Origin: Verrucomicrobiaceae bacterium
GTDB taxonomy: Bacteria; Verrucomicrobiota; Verrucomicrobiia; Verrucomicrobiales; Verrucomicrobiaceae
Direction of reading: 5' to 3'
NCBI GenBank assembly: GCA_027490195.1
Contig: JAIXYN010000013.1
Location: 1 to 50,146, forward strand
Length of the DNA: 50,146 nt
Below are positions 24,744-33,366 of this stretch, piece by piece. The translations under genes were made by a program, and so were the position numbers. The notes below the pieces were generated by a model. The model had not been told where the DNA came from. It was given only the letters and a program-made list of their open reading frames with translations, and did no database searches. How positions within the stretch are numbered: the stretch's first letter is position 1; each line of letters begins with the position of its first letter.

Positions 24744-24840
24744 GCCTCACACGTCCCGCCATTCCGCATCGCCTCAAGCGAGCAGGCCATGACTTCTTCG
24801 GCGGTGTATTGCTTGGCGGCGGCTCCGCTGAAGACGTGGG
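24744..24840 (-). pseudogene. Detached copy of the nrdA 3' end
   Basis: The region 24744-24825 aligns without gaps to 26364-26445, the last codons of nrdA, at about 86% (26 consecutive identical bases at the end nearest the stop codon). The frame encodes AAAKQYTAEEVMACSLEAMR then NGGTCEACQ, against AAAKQFTADEAMACSLEAMR in the real gene. The copy keeps the redox CEAC tail but runs on without the stop. It has no upstream reductase sequence: it is joined directly to the palindromic repeat copy 2. It is therefore a fragment, not a gene. Confidence 0.82.
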
Positions 24841-25062
24841 CGAGTACTGCCTTGGGAATCCAAACCCACCGCAACCCTCACGTTCCCGGACCGCAACGCG
24901 GTCCCTTCGCGGGCGCTGCGCTGCCGCAGGGACGTTCGGGTGACGGAACCTCGTTGAGGTTCCTGATCCGGCGGGGATCGTGGGTGGCGCGGTTCCCAGG
25001 AGAGCACTCGCTAGCGCTCGGCACTCCTGGGCTGCATGACGAAAGCCCGGTGGGGTTTGGGA
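24841..25062. repeat. Nested-palindrome repeat, copy 2
   Basis: A 222-bp direct copy of 22589-22810. It has the same hairpins (24888-24904 and 24946-24962) and the same 3' flank ending GACGAAAGCCCGGTGGGG. The outer part of the left arm found in copy 1 is missing here, replaced by the nrdA-tail fragment. So the junction at about 24840 is a recombination point. The gap 25063-25310 after it shows no gene or structure I can support. Confidence 0.82.
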
Positions 25063-25310
25063 GGGGTAAACTCGATGTAGAAGGCTCGGAGGCAGTTTTC
25101 GAATATTTGCACCTTGGACCCGGTTCCATGAGGTTGAAGCAGATGCAATGCATCATCGTAGATAAACCTTGGTGCCTCTTTTCCGCATGTGCCACGCCTT
25201 CCGTCTTGCTAAAAACCTCACTCCCATTACATGTAGGGTCATGCCTCTTCAATCTTGTGCAGACTAAGATAAAGTTAGATAATTAAATCAACTTAAAGCC
25301 TAGAAAATAT

Positions 25311-25775
25311 ATGGTAGCGCATACTTCTAACGTCGAGATGGCAAATCTATTTTTAGATCTAGCAAAAACATATCACAACCATGCCGCCGATCTGTTTAAA
25401 CTATTCATATCGGTTTTATTGGGAACAGTTGCTTTTGCTTCAGGCTTCCCGCCTAAGACATCTAGCAATATAAAAAAAATAGGTAAATTTTATGTCAGCA
25501 CGCATTCTTTAGCCATAGCTTCTGTTTTGCTATCTTTTTATGTTATTTGCTTCTTGTCATTTCGTTCTGCAATCGTAAACGCACAAAAGGCTGCCGGACA
25601 ATTTCTTCTGTTCCATAAGGAATCTGAAGGCTTCGAGGTTCTGGACCAAATACTTGGTTTTAATGGGCTAGACGAGCTTACAATAGTTATGCCTCAAGTT
25701 GGATTTATCCTGGGAAGCACTATGGGGGTTTTTGTTTTTCTATTCCTGACTAACACTAAAGTTAAAGGCAAGTAG
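25311..25775 (+). CDS. AT-rich membrane protein, unknown function
   Basis: A 154-residue protein with three hydrophobic segments, near residues 25-45 (LFKLFISVLLGTVAFASGF), 64-83 (SLAIASVLLSFYVICFLSF) and 130-148. A short soluble loop holds LLFHKESEGFEVLDQILGFN. Codon use is strongly A/T-ending (AAA, TTA, ATA), unlike every flanking gene, so recent acquisition is likely. Small membrane proteins of this kind are often effectors or accessory proteins in mobile islands, but nothing in the sequence shows a function. Confidence 0.65.
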   Translation: MVAHTSNVEMANLFLDLAKTYHNHAADLFKLFISVLLGTVAFASGFPPKTSSNIKKIGKFYVSTHSLAIASVLLSFYVICFLSFRSAIVNAQKAAGQFLLFHKESEGFEVLDQILGFNGLDELTIVMPQVGFILGSTMGVFVFLFLTNTKVKGK

Positions 25776-25817
25776 TAAAGTCTAGGACCAGCCTAAACAG
25801 GCGCTGCGCTCCTTGGA

Positions 25818-25879
25818 CAGTTTTTAAGTTGTTGTTTAGCTGCGCCAAAGTATTCCGTAAAACCACAACTTAAAAACTG
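25818..25879. repeat. Long stem-loop (20-bp stem)
   Basis: CAGTTTTTAAGTTGTTGTTT (25818-25837) is complementary to 25860-25879 with one mismatch, enclosing a 22-base loop. It begins 43 bp after the AT-rich gene. It could be a bidirectional terminator, a transposon-end hairpin or a recombination site. The rest of 25880-26353 contains only doubtful overlapping short frames, and I call no gene there. Confidence 0.65.
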
Positions 25880-26353
25880 CCGCAGAATTCGACGTGAGGC
25901 GACTACACACTCGTATCGTGAAAACAAAGCGCCAACCAAATCATCCGAGAATCATGTCGTCGGACTGAGCGTGGATGACGCTCGACAACGTTTCTGCTCG
26001 CCGATTCGACTGGCGTTTCGTCCAGCTCATTTCGGTGGTATTTTTCTCGGCTGTAAGAGCCTGTTGGCCCTCTATCTTTTGTATCGCGCAGGCAAGCTTA
26101 CTCCAGAGCAAGGCTGTGCAGTCGGTGCTGCTGGTATGTTGCCGGGTTTGGCTATCGCTTTCATCGAGCATCGCCGTGTGCTGCATGCGACACCGCTCTG
26201 CATGCAGAGCTGTCAGCAGATGCTGAAGTTTGTGGTCAAGGCTCCCGAGCAGGACGAGTAGATTGAGATTACCTACATCGACCAGATCTCGGGCACCTAC
26301 TTTACCAGATTACATGCAGCGTAAGCATAACCGAACGTTACCTACATTTCGAA

Positions 26354-29300
26354 TTACTGGCAAGCCTCACACGTCCCGCCATTCCGCATGGCCTCAAGGG
26401 AGCAGGCCATGGCTTCATCAGCGGTGAACTGTTTGGCAGCAGCAGCCGCAGCGGCCACGCCGGCGTGGTGGGTGCCGACGACGCCGCGCTTTTCCTTCTC
26501 GACTTCGCTGGTGGCTTTTTCGATGTTGGAGGCGCTGCGGGTGCGGAGGTAGTAGGTCGTCTTGAGACCCTTGCGCCAGGCGGCGCGGTACATGTGGGAG
26601 AGGGTCTGCATGGCGCTCTCGCCGCAGAAGAGGTTCACGCTCTGGGACTGATCGATCCACTTCTGACGACGTGCAGCGGCGTCGAGCAGCCAGGCCCAGT
26701 CGATGCCGAAGGCGGTGGCGTACTTGCGCTTCAGGTCCACGGGGACTTCCTCGATGCTTTCGAGTTCGCCGTCGGTGTACTTGATCTTGTTCTGGATCTC
26801 GGAGTTCCACAGGCCGCGCTTCTTGAGGTCCTTCACGAGGTAAGGATTCAGCACCATGAAGTCGCCGGAGAGATTGCTCTTGGTGTAGAAGTTCGTGAAC
26901 AGCGGCTCGATGCAGGGGCTGGAGCCCATGATGTTCGAGATGGTGGCCGTCGGCGCGATGGCGAGGACGTTGCTGTTGCGCATGCCGTTCTTGGCGATCT
27001 TCGCACGCAGGCCGGACCAGTCCATCTTGCCGCCACGGGGGACGTCGATGTCGAGGCCGCGCTCCTTGGCGAGGAGATCCACGGTGTCCTGCGGAAGGAG
27101 GCCACGGTCCCACTTGCTGCCTTTGTAGGTGGAGTAGGTGCCTTTTTCTGCGGCAATGTCGCTGCTGGCTTCATAGGCGTAGTAGGCCACGGCTTCCATG
27201 AACTCGTCGTTGAACTCGACGGCTTCCTTGGAGGCGAAGGGCAGGCCTTTGCGATAGAGCGCGTAGCCGAGGCCCATGACACCGAGACCGATGGGGCGAT
27301 GACGGCTGTTGGCAGTCTTCGCGGATTCGGTGGGGTAATAGTTGATGTCGATGACGTTGTCGAGCATGCGCACGGCGACGCGGATGGTCTCGCGCAGCTT
27401 GGCGTGGTCGATGTTGGCGTTGTCGTCGAGGTGGTTGTCGATGAGGACGGAGCCGAGGTTGCAAACAGCCGTTTCCTCATGGCTGGTGTTCAGCGTGATC
27501 TCGGTGCAGAGATTGGAGCTGTGGATGACGCCCACGTGGTCCTGCGGGCTGCGCACGTTGCACGGATCCTTGAAGGTGATCCAAGGATGGCCGGTTTCGA
27601 AGATGGACTTGAGCATCTTCTTCCAGAGGTCCAGCGCTTCCATGGTGCGGCCAAAGATCTGGCCCTTGGCGGCCATTTCTTCGTACTCGACGTAGCGTTT
27701 TTCAAAGGCGCTGCCGTAGAGATCGTGCAGGTCCGGCGTTTCGTTGGCGCGGAAGAGCGTCCAGGTCTGGCGGTTCTCCATGCGCTTCATGAAGAGATCG
27801 GGCACCCAGTTGGCGGTGTTCAGGTCGTGCGTGCGGCGGCGTTCGTCGCCGGTGTTCACACGGAGCTGGAGGAAGTCTTCGATGTCGTTGTGCCAGACTT
27901 CGAGGTAGGCGCAGCCGGAGCCACGACGCTTGCCACCCTGATTCACCGCGATGAGCTGGTCATTGTGCAGCTTGAGGAAGGGGATGACGCCCTGGCTTTC
28001 GCCATTGGTTCCTTTGATGTAGCCGCCGGTGCCGCGCACGGCAGTCCATGAGCCGCCAAGGCCACCCGCCCACTTGGAAAGGTAGGCGTTGTCCGCGATG
28101 CCGCGCTGCATGATGGACTCGATGCTGTCGTCCACCTTGTAGAGGTAGCAGGAGGAGAGCTGGCTGTGCATCGTGCCGCTGTTGAAGAGTGTCGGCGTGC
28201 TGGAGCAGAAGCGGCGGCCTTTGTAGAGGCGGTACAGCGCGATGATCTTGTCCTCGGCGTTTTCCTTTTCCTGCACGCAGAGGCCCATGGCCACGCGCAT
28301 CCAGAAGAGCTGCGGGGTTTCCAGGCGCTTGGAGGGCTTGGTCTTTTTATCGACGATCAGGTAGCGGTCATACAGCGTCTGGATGCCGAGGAAGTCGAAG
28401 TCCATGTCGGCAGCCGGGTCGATGGCGTCGGCGATCTTGTCGAGGTCGTACTTGAGAAGCTGCGGGTGCAGGCGCTCGATCTCGATGCCACGGGCGAGGT
28501 TCTTGCGGAAGCCACGGCGATGGAAGTTCGGGAGCTGCTCGATGCCGTGATCCACGATGCTCCAGCCGAGCACTTCTTCATAGATGTAGGTGAGGAGCAT
28601 GCGGCCGGCGAACTTCGCGAAGTCGGCATCCTTTTCCATCAAGGTGCGCGCATTGAGGATGATGGTGGTCTTGAGCGCATCAACGGTGATCTCGCTGAAG
28701 ATGGAGCGACGCAGCTCCATTTCGATCTCGGCACGGCTGACGCAGAGGTCGAGGCCGAGGCTGGCGAAGTCGATGCGCTTCTTGAGGTCCTGGCCGTCCC
28801 AGAGGAAGGTCTCGGTGGGGGAAACACGCACCAGGATGAGCGTCTGCTGCTGGTCGGACTCCTGCTCGTCCAAGATGGCGGCGGCCTGCTCATCGCCCAC
28901 GCGCATGGTGGAGCGCAGCGCACGGTACTGGATGTAGGCACGGGCGACTTTGAAGAAGCCCTGCTTCATGAGCTCTTCTTCGACGAGGTTCTGCACGTCT
29001 TCGATGTGCATGAACTGCTTGCCGTCATTGATGATGGCACGGCTGACGGCCTCGGCGATCTGCACGGCAGGTGTGGAATCCATCTCCATGGAGAGGAAGG
29101 CCTTGCGCACGGCGATCTCGATCTTGTTGTGGTTCCAAGGGACGAGCTGGCCGTTGCGGCGGATGACTTTGGTGGTGACCATGATGGGTTGGAGGGAGCC
29201 GGCGTCGTTGGCGTCGGAGTTGGCAAGGGTTCCCGTGCGTTTGCGGCGCTCGGCCAGACTGCGAGCCACATCGTGGGCGTTGTGACGTACCAGCGCCCGC

Positions 29301-29677
29301 TCAATGACCTGGTAGATCTCCTTGGTGCTCAGCATCGGGGCCTCGCTGCCATTGTCCGTCGTGCGCTGGGCGACCTCCTCGGCCACCGCACGTGAAATGA
29401 CCTGCACCAGCTGGCGGTTCGAATCATTGAAGATTTCGTTCTTCTGCTGGCGTGCCAGGAGAAGATCGGTGATCGCATTGCCCACGGTGTCGGCGATTTC
29501 ACCGACGTCGAAGTCACGCTCGCTGCTGCCGATGCGGACCTTGGTTTTTCCCGTCATGGGAAAGTCGACTCCGCCAATCGTCAGCGCACTCCAATCAAAA
29601 CTAGGTTTTTGATTCTGGGGTGTGTTGTGGGCGACGTTTTTGAGCGCCTTGTCTTCTTGGAGCAGGTTTGTGATCAT
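26354..29677 (-). CDS. nrdA: Ribonucleoside-diphosphate reductase, alpha subunit
   Basis: A 1107-residue class I NrdA, longer than the E. coli enzyme because of its N-terminus. A clear ATP-cone lies at about residues 160-260 (TTKVIRRNGQLVPWNHNKIE ...). The preceding 150 residues look like a second, degenerate cone (ALTIGGVDFPMTGKTKVRIG ...). Catalytic residues are present: the thiyl-radical Cys and Glu in NLCTEITLNTS, the reducing pair in LSSCYLYKVDD and ETAVCNLGS, and the tail CEACQ for reloading. It makes deoxynucleotides with NrdB, whose gene lies 132 bp upstream. A diverged copy of its last 80 bp lies at 24744. Confidence 0.97.
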   Translation of the reverse strand: MITNLLQEDKALKNVAHNTPQNQKPSFDWSALTIGGVDFPMTGKTKVRIGSSERDFDVGEIADTVGNAITDLLLARQQKNEIFNDSNRQLVQVISRAVAEEVAQRTTDNGSEAPMLSTKEIYQVIERALVRHNAHDVARSLAERRKRTGTLANSDANDAGSLQPIMVTTKVIRRNGQLVPWNHNKIEIAVRKAFLSMEMDSTPAVQIAEAVSRAIINDGKQFMHIEDVQNLVEEELMKQGFFKVARAYIQYRALRSTMRVGDEQAAAILDEQESDQQQTLILVRVSPTETFLWDGQDLKKRIDFASLGLDLCVSRAEIEMELRRSIFSEITVDALKTTIILNARTLMEKDADFAKFAGRMLLTYIYEEVLGWSIVDHGIEQLPNFHRRGFRKNLARGIEIERLHPQLLKYDLDKIADAIDPAADMDFDFLGIQTLYDRYLIVDKKTKPSKRLETPQLFWMRVAMGLCVQEKENAEDKIIALYRLYKGRRFCSSTPTLFNSGTMHSQLSSCYLYKVDDSIESIMQRGIADNAYLSKWAGGLGGSWTAVRGTGGYIKGTNGESQGVIPFLKLHNDQLIAVNQGGKRRGSGCAYLEVWHNDIEDFLQLRVNTGDERRRTHDLNTANWVPDLFMKRMENRQTWTLFRANETPDLHDLYGSAFEKRYVEYEEMAAKGQIFGRTMEALDLWKKMLKSIFETGHPWITFKDPCNVRSPQDHVGVIHSSNLCTEITLNTSHEETAVCNLGSVLIDNHLDDNANIDHAKLRETIRVAVRMLDNVIDINYYPTESAKTANSRHRPIGLGVMGLGYALYRKGLPFASKEAVEFNDEFMEAVAYYAYEASSDIAAEKGTYSTYKGSKWDRGLLPQDTVDLLAKERGLDIDVPRGGKMDWSGLRAKIAKNGMRNSNVLAIAPTATISNIMGSSPCIEPLFTNFYTKSNLSGDFMVLNPYLVKDLKKRGLWNSEIQNKIKYTDGELESIEEVPVDLKRKYATAFGIDWAWLLDAAARRQKWIDQSQSVNLFCGESAMQTLSHMYRAAWRKGLKTTYYLRTRSASNIEKATSEVEKEKRGVVGTHHAGVAAAAAAAKQFTADEAMACSLEAMRNGGTCEACQ

Positions 29678-29809
29678 GGCAGGAGGTCCGGACAGGGAGG
29701 TTAACGGGAGCAGGGATGAGCGGAAAAGGGCAGCGGGGCCAAGGAGATTTCGCCAGAGAAACTCCAGCGAAAAGTCGGCCAGTAATGAGAAATTAAAGGT
29801 CTTGAAGAA

Positions 29810-30892
<1,083 letters not shown>

Positions 30893-31002
30893 GACGATTT
30901 CGTTGCAGAGTGAAGGGTGTTTATTGGAATTTTATCGAAAATGACAAATGATCCGGTATGCGCCATAAATTCCAGATCGGACGCATGCCGAGGCGGATCA
31001 TG

Positions 31003-31018
31003 CACAAGATATAGTGTT
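31003..31018 (-). promoter_or_regulatory. NrdR-like box upstream of nrdB
   Basis: The minus strand reads AACACTATATCTTGTG here, close to the NrdR consensus ACACWATATWTWGTGT. It lies 110 bp upstream of the nrdB start. NrdR boxes normally come in pairs about 31 bp apart; I did not find a convincing second one. Confidence 0.5.
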
Positions 31019-31257
31019 TTGGCCAGAGCTTTTTCCCATCCGTTGTGCCAAAAAGCGTTTCACATCGCAGATTCAAGGGTTCCACGGCGAAAAAACATTT
31101 CCGGCGTCAAAATGCCGACCGTGAAGAGCGGAATTGAGAATCTTTTCAACCTTGCACGATACCGCCGAAAACCAGGGGAAACCAAAAAAACCGCTAACTT
31201 GGTGGCGACAAGGGTGCTGAAGCTGATCTTGTCATGCAATCTGCTCATGATGAACCT

Positions 31258-31902
31258 ATGAATTTCCGTCAAATCACCCATGGCCTGCTGGTCGCCTCTC
31301 TGCTGAGCTCCTGCGCAGTTATTGTTCCACAGGGCACGCCGCCGGGTGTCACGGTCGATATGATACCAAGTGGCCGTTACGCGCGCCGGCAGTACCGGCC
31401 CATGCGGCCCACCTACATCACCATCCATGCTACGGAGAATTATGCGCGGGGTGCCGGAGCCTATGCGCATGCCCAGATGATCAAAACCGGCTCGATCAAG
31501 GGGCGACACAATGCCATTGGCTACATCGGCTGGCATTTCACCGTGGATGACCACTCCATCTACCAAAGCATGCCTACCCATGAGCGCGGCGAACACGCCG
31601 ACTATGACGGCCCCGGCAATCGCACCTCCATCGGCATCGAAATGTGCGAAAATCGTGGCAATGACCGCGCCCGCACCCTGGACAAAACCGCGCGACTCAC
31701 CGCCTGGCTCATGAAACAGCATGGCATTCCTTTGGACCACGTCGTCCCGCACCAGCATTGGCTCATGATCCGCCACGATGATCACCGCAATCTCGGGCAC
31801 AAAAACTGCCCGCACTTCCTGATGGAGCATGGTCGCCCAGGGGCCAAGTGGCAGGCTTTTCTGGCGAAGATCGCGGCGTATCGGCGTGCGTTGGGAAATT
31901 AA
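31258..31902 (+). CDS. N-acetylmuramoyl-L-alanine amidase, lipoprotein
   Basis: Start set at the ATG at 31258 (MNFRQITHGLLVASLLSSC), which gives a lipoprotein signal peptide with its lipobox cysteine. The Amidase_2 (AmpD/PGRP-like) domain fills the remainder. Zinc ligands are the His in YITIHATENY, the His in PHQHW and the last His in HKNCPHFLM. The RTSIGIEMCENRG strand is typical. The enzyme should cleave the amide bond between N-acetylmuramic acid and the peptide stem in the periplasm. It is convergent with no neighbour and is followed by the TPR-AAA gene 42 bp later. Confidence 0.9.
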   Translation: MNFRQITHGLLVASLLSSCAVIVPQGTPPGVTVDMIPSGRYARRQYRPMRPTYITIHATENYARGAGAYAHAQMIKTGSIKGRHNAIGYIGWHFTVDDHSIYQSMPTHERGEHADYDGPGNRTSIGIEMCENRGNDRARTLDKTARLTAWLMKQHGIPLDHVVPHQHWLMIRHDDHRNLGHKNCPHFLMEHGRPGAKWQAFLAKIAAYRRALGN

Positions 31903-31944
31903 ATTACCTTGCCACCTTAGCCACCCCACGCTGGATTCTGCTGC

Positions 31945-33351
31945 ATGCCTCAAAATCTCGACGCTCTTCGTCTAGCACTCCAACATTCGCCCGACAATGC
32001 GCCGCTGCTGATGCTTTTTGCGGACGCCTGCCTGGACGACGGGCTGATTGATGAGGCTGAGCAGAGCTTTCAGCGCGTGCTCAAGGACGACCCTGCCCAT
32101 GCAGACGCACGTCTGGGCTTAGCCCGCGTCGCTTTGCTGCAAGGCAAGACCTCCCAGGCAGCCGTGCGCGCCGAGCAGATCGTGGCGGACACGCCCACCT
32201 GTGCCGCCGCCTACCTGCTCCTCGCACGCATTCACATCACCGAGGGCGATCTGCCCAAGGCACGAGCGATGTATGACAAGGGCATCGCCTTGAACCGCTC
32301 CTTGGCAGATCCTGGCATCGAAAAAGATCTTCATGGCATCAAGCCCACCGGGGACGACAGCTCAGGACGCAAGCGTGGCGCCATGACGTCCAGCGGCACT
32401 CTCATCGAGTCGGTGGATGAAAACAAAGACGCCGATGACGGCCATCCACGTGGCGGGGCCGCCTTCGATCTCGGCCTGGCTGAATTTGGCAAGCCAGAGC
32501 TCAATTTCTCCGGTGTCGGCGGCATGGAAGCGCTGAAGGAGGAGATCCGCATGAAGATCATCTACCCGCTGCAGCACGCGGAGCTGTTCAAGGCCTACGA
32601 CAAGAAAGTCGGTGGCGGCGTGCTGCTCTACGGACCGCCCGGCGTGGGCAAGACGCTGATCAGCAAGGCCACCGCCGGCGAGATCAAGGCGAACTTCATT
32701 GCCCTAGGCCTGCACCAGATTCTCGACATGTGGATTGGCGGCTCAGAGAAAAACATGCACGAGGTCTTTGAGCTCGCCCGCCAGAACGCGCCCAGCATTC
32801 TGTTCTTTGATGAGGTGGATGCGCTCGCTGCGGATCGCCGTGATCTGCGTCAAAGCGCCGGCCGCAATCTCATCAACGCCTTCCTTTCTGAAATGGATGG
32901 CGCGGAGTCCAACAACGACGGCGTGCTCATCCTCGGTGCCACGAATGCACCGTGGCACATCGATCCCGCCTTCCGGCGTCCGGGTCGCTTTGACCGCACC
33001 TTGTTTGTGCCCCCGCCGGATGAAGCGGGCCGTGCTGCCATCATCGAGGTCATGGCGCAGAAGAAACCGATCGGTGAGCTGGATTCGCGTGCGCTCGCCA
33101 AAAAAACGGAGGGCTTCTCCGGCGCGGATCTCAAGGCGGTCTTTGACCTCGCTACGGAAGACGTGATGAACGAAGTCATGCGCACCGGCAAGGTCATCCC
33201 GCTGACCACGAAGGACCTTATCAAAGCCGCAGGCCGCCACAAGGCCACGACGAAGGCCTGGTTCGAGAGCGCGAAAAATTACGCGATGTATTCCAACCAA
33301 AGCGGCTTCTACGATGACGTGCTGAAGCACCTCGGCCTCATGAAGCGCTGA
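31945..33351 (+). CDS. AAA+ ATPase with N-terminal TPR repeats
   Basis: A 468-residue protein. Residues 5-125 form about three TPR-like helical repeats (LFADACLDDGLIDEAEQSFQ, LARIHITEGDLPKARAMYDK). A linker follows, then an FtsH/spastin-like AAA+ module. Walker A is GPPGVGKT at residues 230-237, Walker B is ILFFDEVD, the SRH region is GVLILGATNAPWHIDPAFRR and the arginine finger is RRPGRFDR. The C-terminal small domain and the helical end SGFYDDVLKHLGLMKR follow. Such ATPases remodel protein complexes. No protease domain is fused. It pairs with the next TPR membrane gene, 15 bp downstream. Confidence 0.92.
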   Translation: MPQNLDALRLALQHSPDNAPLLMLFADACLDDGLIDEAEQSFQRVLKDDPAHADARLGLARVALLQGKTSQAAVRAEQIVADTPTCAAAYLLLARIHITEGDLPKARAMYDKGIALNRSLADPGIEKDLHGIKPTGDDSSGRKRGAMTSSGTLIESVDENKDADDGHPRGGAAFDLGLAEFGKPELNFSGVGGMEALKEEIRMKIIYPLQHAELFKAYDKKVGGGVLLYGPPGVGKTLISKATAGEIKANFIALGLHQILDMWIGGSEKNMHEVFELARQNAPSILFFDEVDALAADRRDLRQSAGRNLINAFLSEMDGAESNNDGVLILGATNAPWHIDPAFRRPGRFDRTLFVPPPDEAGRAAIIEVMAQKKPIGELDSRALAKKTEGFSGADLKAVFDLATEDVMNEVMRTGKVIPLTTKDLIKAAGRHKATTKAWFESAKNYAMYSNQSGFYDDVLKHLGLMKR

Positions 33352-33366
33352 ACCCCATGACGGCGC

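Noticed and set aside
25941..26261. Overlapping short frames on both strands between the stem-loop and nrdA
   Set aside because: No motif, conflicting frames and Cys/Ser-rich composition; none could be preferred as a gene.
26267..26352. Integron attC-like site (repeated TTACCTACAT and a GTTACC/GGTAAC-like pairing) next to the nrdA stop
   Set aside because: The core and inverse-core sites do not line up as a proper attC, and no integron integrase or cassette is seen. Only a short direct repeat is certain.
26465..28051. 528-codon plus-strand frame inside nrdA
   Set aside because: Shadow of nrdA on the opposite strand. The Val/Gly/His/Asp-rich composition is typical of antisense reading, with no domain. 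The same applies to 28166-29395.
31060..31953. 297-codon minus-strand frame
   Set aside because: Antisense to the amidase lipoprotein, which has a lipobox and zinc ligands.
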